DNA of 64,000 nucleotides from Phycisphaerae bacterium (lineage in GTDB: Bacteria > Planctomycetota > Phycisphaerae > JAJVII01): the NCBI GenBank assembly GCA_022072085.1, contig JAJVII010000051.1, forward strand, positions 39,819 to 103,818. The letters run 5' to 3'. A program made the translations under genes and the position numbers. The notes beneath the pieces were generated by a model that was not told the DNA's origin, ran no database searches, and was given only the letters and a program-made list of their open reading frames with translations. Numbering within the stretch: position 1 is the stretch's first letter; each line of letters begins with the position of its first letter. Of this stretch, positions 31,635 through 39,353 are shown in pieces.

Positions 31635-33770
31635 ATGAACGCGACAAGTGCGATTCGGTTTGCAGTGGTGACGATGCTCTGCCTGTTGGCCGCGACAGCC
31701 TCGGCGTCGGCCGCCACGGTCAACGGCACCTGGCAGACCGACGGCAACGGCAACTGGGTCGACGGTTTCAACTGGGTCGGCGGGAATGTCGCCGGCGGCG
31801 TCGACAGCACCGCAAACTTCTCCGGGCTGAACATTACAGCCGACCGGACCGTCACGGTCGACTCCGGCCGAATCGTCGGCAACATGAACTTCGGCGACAC
31901 GACGGCCACCGGCTACGGCCAGAACTTCATCCTGACCGGCAGCACGCTGACGCTGGACGTCACCAGTGGCACGCCGACCATCCGCTCGCAGGTAAACCTT
32001 GCGGGCACCGGCGGGGTCACCGTCGGGGTGGTCCTGGACGGCAACGACGGGCTCCGGATGGACCAGGGCGCCGTCATCCTCACGCGGGCGAACATCTACA
32101 CCGGCGGCACGACCATCGAAGGCGCCCGTGTCGTCGTCGGCAACAACCAGGCGTTCAGCACCGGCGCCCTCTCGCTGGCCGGCGGGGGCTGGATGCACGC
32201 AAACTCCGCGACCTTCACGCCGAACAACGCGGTCTCGCTGGACGGCGACTTCAAGTTCGGCCTGGCCAATGCCAGCAGCAACAGCGGCGCCCTGAAGTTC
32301 AACCAGCAGCTTCTGCTCAACGGCAACTACAAGCTGATCCACGAAGGTTCCACCAACAACACCGGCGCCGGCGGCGAACGCTACGTCGCGTTCCTCGCGG
32401 GCGTCAGCGACGGCGGGAACGGGCACGACCTGACCATCGTGGGCGGCACGGACGGCGCAACCGGCGCCTTCTGGATCGGCTCGGGCAGCACCTACACCGG
32501 CGCGACGATCATCCATGGCGCCAACCTGCGACTGTCCGGCACGCTGGCGACCACCTCGGGCGTCGTCGTCAACCGTGGGGGCAACCTCCAGGCCTTCGGC
32601 CCGCGCGACGGCGGCGGGTTCAACAACAGCCGCCTGGATGACTCGGTCCCCGTCACCCTCCGCGGCGGCACGCTTTCCATCGCCTCCAGCTACGGCTCGG
32701 GCACCAAGGACCAGGATAAGGAGACCTTCGGCTCGGTCACGCTGGACTACGGCCACTCGACCTTCCAGGCCGACGGCTTCCGCAGCATCACCCGCATGAC
32801 GATCGGCAACCTCGTCCGCAACAGCGGCACGGCGTTCTTCTATCGCAGCGGCGGCGGCTCGAGCGGCGCCGGCGGGCGGATCTTCCTGACCGGGCAGTCG
32901 GCGGGCTTCATCGGCGGCTGGGCCATCGCCCGCATCAACGAGACCTCCGGCAGCGTCGTCACCGACTACGACTTCGCGTGGTACGACGCCACCAGCGGCG
33001 TCGTCCCCCTGCTGACCAACGCCGGCGCCCGCCCAGGCACCGTCTGGAACGCCGCCACCGGCGCCGACGTTCTGGCCAACACCACCCAGTTTGCCCTGGA
33101 CCACAACTACGCCATCCGCTCCCTGGTGATCACGACCGGAGCGACCAATCTGGACCTGGCCGGGCACAGTCTGGACATCACCAGCGGCGGCCTGCTGCAC
33201 ACGGCCGGCACGCACACGGTGACCGGCGGCTCGCTGACTTCCAGCGGCGGCCATGTGTATCTCTACAACGCCGGCGGCACGCTGGCGGTCAACTCGGCCG
33301 TCGTCGGGAGCGGCGCGACCCTCACGACCGTTGGTGACATGACCCTCGGCGGCGGCAGCTCGTTCGGCGGCGGGCTGTTCGTCAACTCCGGCACACTGAC
33401 GCTGACCGCGGCCAACACCTTCACCGGCACGGCCCAGGTTGCCCCGGGTGCGGTGCTGAGCATCGCGGCCTCCGGCGACCTGGCCGACATGCTGGACCTC
33501 TCGCTGCTGTTCGATGGCGAGGAATACGGCAAGGTGAACCTGCTGGCCGACCAGACGGTGAACAACCTGTTCCTGAACGGCGTCGCCCAGGCGGCCGGCA
33601 CCTACGGCGCGACCGGCAGCGGCGCGACATTCATCAACAACAGCTACTTCAGCGGCGCCAAAGTGCTGACCGTCCAGGCGATCTCCGTCCCCGAGCCGGC
33701 GACGCTGGCGCTGCTGGCGATGGGCGGGTTGGGACTGGCCGGCGGGGCCCTCCGCCGCCGAGGCCGCTGA
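31635..33770 (+). CDS. Secreted beta-strand-repeat protein with PEP-CTERM sorting signal
   Basis: Exported surface or matrix protein. The 711-residue product has a signal peptide (about 1-27, ending ASASA), then a long Gly/Thr/Asn-rich region of autotransporter-associated beta-strand repeats (GGTTIEGARVVVGNNQA, TYTGATIIHGANLRLSG, NTFTGTAQVAPGAVLSI), predicted to form a beta helix. The C-terminus is a PEP-CTERM signal: VPEPATLALLAMGG, a hydrophobic stretch and RRRGR at the end, cleaved by an exosortase. No exosortase gene is in the window. The ATG at 31635 is chosen for the AAAGGGG seven bases upstream and the signal peptide. Transcription is probably by sigma-54. Confidence 0.88.
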   Translation: MNATSAIRFAVVTMLCLLAATASASAATVNGTWQTDGNGNWVDGFNWVGGNVAGGVDSTANFSGLNITADRTVTVDSGRIVGNMNFGDTTATGYGQNFILTGSTLTLDVTSGTPTIRSQVNLAGTGGVTVGVVLDGNDGLRMDQGAVILTRANIYTGGTTIEGARVVVGNNQAFSTGALSLAGGGWMHANSATFTPNNAVSLDGDFKFGLANASSNSGALKFNQQLLLNGNYKLIHEGSTNNTGAGGERYVAFLAGVSDGGNGHDLTIVGGTDGATGAFWIGSGSTYTGATIIHGANLRLSGTLATTSGVVVNRGGNLQAFGPRDGGGFNNSRLDDSVPVTLRGGTLSIASSYGSGTKDQDKETFGSVTLDYGHSTFQADGFRSITRMTIGNLVRNSGTAFFYRSGGGSSGAGGRIFLTGQSAGFIGGWAIARINETSGSVVTDYDFAWYDATSGVVPLLTNAGARPGTVWNAATGADVLANTTQFALDHNYAIRSLVITTGATNLDLAGHSLDITSGGLLHTAGTHTVTGGSLTSSGGHVYLYNAGGTLAVNSAVVGSGATLTTVGDMTLGGGSSFGGGLFVNSGTLTLTAANTFTGTAQVAPGAVLSIAASGDLADMLDLSLLFDGEEYGKVNLLADQTVNNLFLNGVAQAAGTYGATGSGATFINNSYFSGAKVLTVQAISVPEPATLALLAMGGLGLAGGALRRRGR

Positions 33771-33804
33771 GTCTCGTCCGGCGATTGACGCCACGGATAT
33801 CCGA

Positions 33805-33838
33805 CCGGGCCCGGAGTTCTTCTCCCCTCCGGGCCCGG
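33805..33838 (+). terminator. GC-rich 12-bp hairpin after the PEP-CTERM gene, no T tract
   Basis: CCGGGCCCGGAG (33805-33816) pairs perfectly with CTCCGGGCCCGG (33827-33838) across the loop TTCTTCTCCC, 34 bases past the stop codon. Position suggests a terminator or an mRNA 3'-end stabiliser, but the missing U tract makes intrinsic termination uncertain. Confidence 0.5.
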
Positions 33839-33941
33839 CTCATGTACGGCCAGCCGCGGCGCGGCCGACCGGACGCCTCCTTCCCCCGGCTGCCGCAGCG
33901 TGTAGACTGTGGGCGCCCGTCCGACACTTCAGGAGGCCGCC

Positions 33942-35216
33942 ATGCCCGACCGCGCCGAGATCGCCGAGTTGATTGCCCGCACCGAGAGCTATCTCAACGA
34001 CCGCCTGCTGCCGTTCTGGATCGAGAACTCGCCCGACCCCGAGTTCGGCGGCTTCCTTTCCTACTTCGACCGCCACGGGCGGCCGACCGGCGAGACCCTC
34101 AAGAGTTTCCTGATGCAGGTCCGCATCCTCTACGCGATGGCCAGTTCGCACCGCTTCGGCTACGGCGCGGGCGGGCGCTGCGCCAAGCTCGCCCGCGACG
34201 CGGCCGACTTCCTGCTGGAGCACTACTGGGACCGCGAGCAGGGCGGCTGGTTCTGGATCGCCGACCGCGCGGGCAACCCGACGGTCACCTCCAAGATCGG
34301 CTACGGCCAGGTCTTCGGCATGTACGCCTTCAGCGAGTACTTCCTGGCCACCGGGGATCCGCGCGGCCGCCAGGCGGCGGAGCAGACCTACGCCGCGATC
34401 TCGCAGTACATGGCCGACACCCGCCACGGCGGCTTCTACGAGATGATGGGCCGCGACTGGCAGGCCGCCCCGTCCGGCCCGCCCGGCGGCGACCGCAAGA
34501 GCCTGGACGTTCACATGCACATGATGGAGGCGCTGACCAGCCTCTACGAGATGACCGGCCATCCGATCCACCGCCGCCGCCTGGAAGAGGTGATCGACCT
34601 GCTGACATCGCGGATGCTCCAGCCCAACGGCACGGGCTACATCCAGTTCACGACGGATTTCCAGCCGCTGGGGGCGATCCTGTTCGCGACCGAATGGGGC
34701 CGCGACGCCCGCCCGCGCCAGGGGGCGCTGCCGCTGGATCAGACCTCGCCCGGCCACAATGTCGAGTTCGCCTGGCTGCTGCTGCACGCCGCCGAGGTGA
34801 TGGGCCGCCCGTGGGCCGACTACGCCGACGTCGTCCGCCCGATGTTCGACCACTGCCTGGCCTATGGCATCGACTGGGATTTCGGCGGCGTCTACGCCGA
34901 CACGCCCGCGGAAGGGCCCACGACGCTGACCGAGAAGCAGTTCTGGCAGCAGGGCGAGATAATCGTCGGCATGCTGGACGCCTACCGGCTCTTCGGCGAC
35001 GAGAAGTACTGGCGGGCCTTCCGCAACGTCTACGACTTCCTGTTCGACAAGTTCGTGGTCATGGACGCCGGCGGCGAGTGGTATGAGCGGGTCGATCGCG
35101 AGGGCCGCCCGATCGACGACGTGCTCGGCCACGCCTGGAAGATCTGCTACCACTCCATCCGCTCGACGGTCCAGGCCGCCCTCCGCCTGCGGGCCCTGGC
35201 TGGGACGGTCGAGTAA
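33942..35216 (+). CDS. N-acylglucosamine 2-epimerase / cellobiose 2-epimerase family enzyme
   Basis: (Alpha/alpha)6-barrel sugar epimerase or isomerase. From the ATG at 33942 the product has 424 residues with no signal peptide. Conserved histidine-bearing segments appear in order: YFDRHGRPTGETLKSF, KIGYGQVFGMYAFSEY, RKSLDVHMHMMEAL, TSPGHNVEFAWLLLHA, KQFWQQGE and GHAWKICYHSIRS; the equivalent residues act as acid and base in cellobiose epimerase. The start is fixed by AGGAGG five bases upstream; a GTG or ATG further up is less likely. It stands at the head of the carbohydrate locus. Epimerisation of a glucose- or mannose-containing oligosaccharide is likely; sugar specificity is open. Confidence 0.87.
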   Translation: MPDRAEIAELIARTESYLNDRLLPFWIENSPDPEFGGFLSYFDRHGRPTGETLKSFLMQVRILYAMASSHRFGYGAGGRCAKLARDAADFLLEHYWDREQGGWFWIADRAGNPTVTSKIGYGQVFGMYAFSEYFLATGDPRGRQAAEQTYAAISQYMADTRHGGFYEMMGRDWQAAPSGPPGGDRKSLDVHMHMMEALTSLYEMTGHPIHRRRLEEVIDLLTSRMLQPNGTGYIQFTTDFQPLGAILFATEWGRDARPRQGALPLDQTSPGHNVEFAWLLLHAAEVMGRPWADYADVVRPMFDHCLAYGIDWDFGGVYADTPAEGPTTLTEKQFWQQGEIIVGMLDAYRLFGDEKYWRAFRNVYDFLFDKFVVMDAGGEWYERVDREGRPIDDVLGHAWKICYHSIRSTVQAALRLRALAGTVE

Positions 35217-35262
35217 CTGCCCCGGTTTGGTCACACGCCGAATACGCTCGCCGCCTGCCCCG

Positions 35263-35292
35263 TTGCGGATTGGCGGGCAGTTGCCGTATCCT
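35263..35292 (+). promoter_or_regulatory. Leaderless promoter of the GGCT-fusion gene
   Basis: TTGCGG (35263-35268), an 18-base spacer and TATCCT (35287-35292) end seven bases before the ATG at 35300; no Shine-Dalgarno is present. The spacing repeats that of pyrK. Confidence 0.5.
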
Positions 35293-35299
35293 AAGCGGC

Positions 35300-37324
35300 A
35301 TGGCTGACGACGCGGTCAACCTGTTCGTCTACGGGACGCTCAAGAGCCCGGCCACCTTCCGCTCGGTGACGGGGCTGACCTTCGAGGCGCCGGCGTTCGG
35401 CTACGTCAAGGCCGCCCCGTCGGCCAGTCAGGCCCCGCCGCTGAAGGCCCTCGAAGCCATCCTGGCCAACTACGACCTGGTCAGCCCCGACCAGATGTAT
35501 TACTACGCCCTGGAGCACGCCGGCCGGCGCGTGCACGGCTTCCTCGTGCTCGACGTGCCGCCCGACGCGATGGCTGAGCTGGCCCACTATGAGGGCGACG
35601 GCTACGAGGCCCGCACGGTGACGGTGATGACCGAGCAGGGCCCGATGCCGGCGACGGTCTTCGCCGGGGCGCCCGGGCTGCTGCACAAGCGGTTCGGCCC
35701 GGACCTGCGGCGGGACCTCAAGGCCGAGTTGGCGTTCCGCGCCCGCATCGACAAGTTCTTCCAGACCAAGGCCGCCCGGCCCTACGCCGACGAGAGCGAG
35801 ACCCCCAGCTACACCCGCGCGGTCAAGGAACTCAAGGGCTCGACGATCCGCGACCTGGTGCAGGCCCACTTTCAGACGGCCGGGCTGAGCGACTTCTTCG
35901 TCAGCCAGGCGCTCGCGGGCCCGGTCCCCTCGCTGGAGCAGCTCCGCCGCGACGATGAGGCGGCCCTGTTTGCCGAGCACTACCTGGTGCTGCTGGTGCG
36001 GCTGGTCATCTTCAACCAGTTCGAGCAGCGGATCCGCGACCAGTTCCGCTACGAGATCGACCAGCTCCGCGGGTCGGACCGCTACTACGAATACACGATC
36101 AGTTGCCTGGCGGCGCTACGCGTGCTCACGCACACCGCCGAGTTGACCGGCATGCTGGTGATGGACGCGCTGAGCGACCTGGACTTCATGACCCACGACC
36201 TGGTGGACTTCGTGGAGTGGGCGATCGTGGCGGCTGACCACATCTACGACCCCGCGCCCGCGCGGGCGGCGCTGGAGTGGATCGAGGCCCACCGCGTCGG
36301 CGGCGTGCTGCCGCTGGGCGCCGAGTGCGACCTGAGCAACCTGCCGCACGCGGCCGCCGCCATCCAGCCGCCTGACAAGCCCCACGGTTGCTTCGATCCG
36401 ACCTACAACGCGTTCCGTTACTTCCGCGACTTCAGCCTGGACGTGCTGGGCTGGAAACTCGGGGCCCACGTCGAGCCGATGCCGGCCGCCGGGCCCGGGG
36501 CCCAGCTCTTCAGGCTGAGCCTGGGTTCGGTCGGCGGCGAACTGGGCAAGAGCAACCCGATCACCGACGACCCGTGGATCCTCAACCAGGTGGTCGCGCA
36601 CCTCTGCCGCTATTTCGACATCGCCCCGCACGCCCTGCGGATCAGCATCCAAGCCCCGCGCCCGCTGACGCCGCGGAAGGGAACCACGCTGGACGAATCG
36701 ACCCTCCGCTGCCTGTTGGCTCTGGGCGGCGACGTCGGCCGCGACGCCGACGGGCGGCTGCGCGTGCGGCGGATTTCCAACCGCGAGATTCTCCAGCAGG
36801 TTCCCAACCGCCGTTTGGACATGCTGCGCACCGCCCGGCGGTCGCGCCGCGGCGGCGTTGCGCCGGAAGAGCTGGAGGCCGTCGGCGTCACCGACCTGAC
36901 CGCCGCCCACGGCAACGGCCAGCCGGTTGCGCAGTACCGCTTCCTGCGCCTCTCGTCCAGCGTCAACTATGAGCCGCTGATCCTGGCGCTCAAAGGGGTG
37001 CAACTGAGGCTGCGCCCCGGCGAGATGCTCACCGCCGCACAGATGCAGGAATCGCCCGCGCTGGCTGAGATGTTCGACCGCCTGGTCGCCTGGGCCGCCA
37101 ACCCCCAGCCGCTCGGCGACGACGAGATCGCCCGCTTCCTCCAGACCGTCCGCGAAGGCCTGGACCACGAGCGTCTCGGCCGCAGCCCGCATTCCCCGGC
37201 TTACCTGAACTGGGCGATCGAGCAATTGTCCAACGGCCTGGCCCTGTTCAACCGCGCCGCCGCGATGCCCGCGGACGCCCGAGAACCGGGTGCCCCGGCC
37301 GGGCAGGAACGGTCGCCAGGCTGA
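35300..37324 (+). CDS. GGCT-fold domain fused to a large domain of unknown function
   Basis: Not a recognised whole-protein family. Of 674 residues, the first 150 or so form a gamma-glutamylcyclotransferase/AIG2-like domain: LFVYGTLKSPATFR at the start, HGFLVLDVPPDAMAELAHYEGDGYEARTVTV in pieces, and MPATVFAG. GGCT folds cyclise or open gamma-glutamyl amines. The remaining 500 residues are mainly helical, with FNQFEQRIRDQFRYEIDQL, LGAECDLSN, FRLSLGSVGGELGKSNPI, and a basic RTARRSRRGG stretch near 510. GGCT genes are known partners of glutamine-synthetase-fold amidoligases, and parts of this region have a faintly similar layout; that is only a hypothesis. It has its own leaderless promoter. Confidence 0.6.
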   Translation: MADDAVNLFVYGTLKSPATFRSVTGLTFEAPAFGYVKAAPSASQAPPLKALEAILANYDLVSPDQMYYYALEHAGRRVHGFLVLDVPPDAMAELAHYEGDGYEARTVTVMTEQGPMPATVFAGAPGLLHKRFGPDLRRDLKAELAFRARIDKFFQTKAARPYADESETPSYTRAVKELKGSTIRDLVQAHFQTAGLSDFFVSQALAGPVPSLEQLRRDDEAALFAEHYLVLLVRLVIFNQFEQRIRDQFRYEIDQLRGSDRYYEYTISCLAALRVLTHTAELTGMLVMDALSDLDFMTHDLVDFVEWAIVAADHIYDPAPARAALEWIEAHRVGGVLPLGAECDLSNLPHAAAAIQPPDKPHGCFDPTYNAFRYFRDFSLDVLGWKLGAHVEPMPAAGPGAQLFRLSLGSVGGELGKSNPITDDPWILNQVVAHLCRYFDIAPHALRISIQAPRPLTPRKGTTLDESTLRCLLALGGDVGRDADGRLRVRRISNREILQQVPNRRLDMLRTARRSRRGGVAPEELEAVGVTDLTAAHGNGQPVAQYRFLRLSSSVNYEPLILALKGVQLRLRPGEMLTAAQMQESPALAEMFDRLVAWAANPQPLGDDEIARFLQTVREGLDHERLGRSPHSPAYLNWAIEQLSNGLALFNRAAAMPADAREPGAPAGQERSPG

Positions 37325-37384
37325 AGCACAAGCCGGGCCTGCGTCTCCCGACGTGCCTGCCCGGCGCTTGCGGAGGCTTGCGCC

Positions 37385-39328
37385 ATGAAGTCCATCGCCT
37401 TCACGTTCGCGGCCATCGTGCTGACTGCCTTGGTCCCGCTGCGGGCCGATGATCTGCTGCCGCCAGCCGACGCGATCGCAAAGGATCACCCCCGCCTGCT
37501 GATCCGCCCGGGCGATACGAAGCTGGCCGTCACGCTGGCCCAGCTCAAGGCCATCCCGCGCGACAAGGAGTTCGGCGAGATGCTCGCCCAGCTCCGCGGC
37601 GTCAAGGCCGCCTCGGCGCGGGCGCTGGCCTGGCGGCTCACCGGCGACAAGGCCGACGCCGAGGCCGCCCTGGCGATGCTCAACGCCTGGAAAACGCCCG
37701 ACGAGAAGGACCGCGGCAATGCGTTCCGCGTCTACTTCGGCTGCCGCGACATGGCGCTGGCCTACGACTGGCTGCACGGCTACGAGGGCTTCACCGACGC
37801 GGCCCGGGCGGAGCTTCGCGACAAGGTCCGCCCGCTGGCTGAGGCGGGCCTGGCCCGCGGCCGCGACCATGTCTTCCACAACTACACCTGGATGAACAAC
37901 GGCGGGGCGATGCTCTGGGCGCTGGCGACGGCGGGCGAGGACTCCGCTTCCGACAAGCTCTACGCCGCCCTGCGCGAGCGGTTCAACCGCGAGCAGTTCC
38001 CGACGATGAAGTTCCTCGACGGGGTCAACGCCGACCCGATGGGGTACTTCTCGCTCTACTGCCAGGCGCCGGAGCTGATGGTGCTGCTGGCGGCCCAGAG
38101 CGCGACCGGCCGCGACCTGTTCGCCGCCGTCCGCGCCGACGGCGACTGGATGAACAGCCAGTTGATGAACCTGGTGTTCGCGACGCGGCCCAACCTCCGC
38201 TTCATCCACTGGGGCGACATGCAGACCGGCCCCGACGGCGGGCTGACGCACGAGATGGCCGGAAACATCGACGCCCTGACCTGGGCGCTGGACTCGCCGG
38301 CTGGCGCGTTCCTGGGCCGGCACGTCGCCGACCTGCGAGGCCGGTCGCGGTTCTACGACGAGACGGCCATCCTCTACTTCCTTTACACGCGGAACCTGAC
38401 CACGAAACCGGCTGCCCCGCCGCTGGCCTGGCTGGCCGGCGGCGAGCCCGCGGGCGAAGCCTACGCCCGCGGCGGCTGGGGCGACGGTGACACGATCGTC
38501 GCCCTGCGCTGCACCGACTTCTACGGCGTACACAATCACCTCGACCAGGGCAGTTTCGTCATCTACCGCAACGGCCCGTTGGCGATGGACGCCGGCAAGT
38601 ACGGCAGCGTCGGCGGACACCAGGTGAAGACCGAGTGCCATAACACGCTGGTGATCGACGGCGCCGGACAGCGGCCGCAGAAGTTCCAGTGGGCCAGCAC
38701 GCTGGAGAAGTTCAAACAGCGGCTGACCGTCGATTGCGAGACCGGCAGCATGCCTTACTTCAAGGACACGCCCGGCTGGACGGCGGCCGCGGCGCGGTTC
38801 GACCAGGCCTACAAGCCCACGCAGGCCAAGCTCTGCGTCCGCCAGTTCCTGTTCATCCGGCCGGCCACGGTCGTCGTGGTCGATCGGCTGGCTGCACCCG
38901 CCGGCCGCGAGCTGGGCGAGGTGAAGTGGCTGCTGAACGTCCCGGGCAAGCCTGAGGGGCTGAAGGTGGCCGACGGCGTCCTGGTCGCCGGCAACGGCAA
39001 GAGCTGGCTGCGCTGCCGCACGCTGCTGGGCGGCAAGGGCAACCCGACCGTCGAGGCCGGCTACCCGACGCCCGAAGGCGAACTGCCGCGCGGCAGCGGG
39101 AATCCGAAGTTCATCGACACCTCGCGCTGTGTTTATAGCTATGCCGGCGCGGCGGCGCTGACGCTGGTGCACCTGATCGAAGTCGGCGACGGGCCGGAGC
39201 CCGGCCCGCCGGTCGCGGCGACGGCTGCCGAACGGCCCGGCCGCGTCGAGGTCACCGTCGGCGGCGCGACGTTCCGTTTCGCCGCGGACGACGACTCCAA
39301 GTTCAGAGTCGAAGTCGCTGGAGATTGA
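37385..39328 (+). CDS. Secreted heparinase II/III-like polysaccharide lyase
   Basis: Probable lyase for a uronic-acid polysaccharide. The 647-residue protein has a signal peptide (about 1-21), an alpha-helical toroid (about 40-360) with FGCRDMALAYDWLHGY and FHNYTWMNNGGAMLW, and a beta-sandwich heparinase II/III domain (about 365-640) with YGVHNHLDQGSFVIYRNGP and LAMDAGKYG and ECHNTLVIDG. The His-rich motifs are those that hold the catalytic Tyr/His pair and metal in PL12/15/17/21 enzymes; the exact substrate (alginate, heparinoid or other) is not determined. GGAGG precedes the ATG by nine bases, within a GCCGGGC...GCCCGGC hairpin region. It leads a run of co-directional secreted proteins. Confidence 0.85.
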   Translation: MKSIAFTFAAIVLTALVPLRADDLLPPADAIAKDHPRLLIRPGDTKLAVTLAQLKAIPRDKEFGEMLAQLRGVKAASARALAWRLTGDKADAEAALAMLNAWKTPDEKDRGNAFRVYFGCRDMALAYDWLHGYEGFTDAARAELRDKVRPLAEAGLARGRDHVFHNYTWMNNGGAMLWALATAGEDSASDKLYAALRERFNREQFPTMKFLDGVNADPMGYFSLYCQAPELMVLLAAQSATGRDLFAAVRADGDWMNSQLMNLVFATRPNLRFIHWGDMQTGPDGGLTHEMAGNIDALTWALDSPAGAFLGRHVADLRGRSRFYDETAILYFLYTRNLTTKPAAPPLAWLAGGEPAGEAYARGGWGDGDTIVALRCTDFYGVHNHLDQGSFVIYRNGPLAMDAGKYGSVGGHQVKTECHNTLVIDGAGQRPQKFQWASTLEKFKQRLTVDCETGSMPYFKDTPGWTAAAARFDQAYKPTQAKLCVRQFLFIRPATVVVVDRLAAPAGRELGEVKWLLNVPGKPEGLKVADGVLVAGNGKSWLRCRTLLGGKGNPTVEAGYPTPEGELPRGSGNPKFIDTSRCVYSYAGAAALTLVHLIEVGDGPEPGPPVAATAAERPGRVEVTVGGATFRFAADDDSKFRVEVAGD

Positions 39329-39353
39329 ACCGCCCCACAACAGGAGACCGCTG

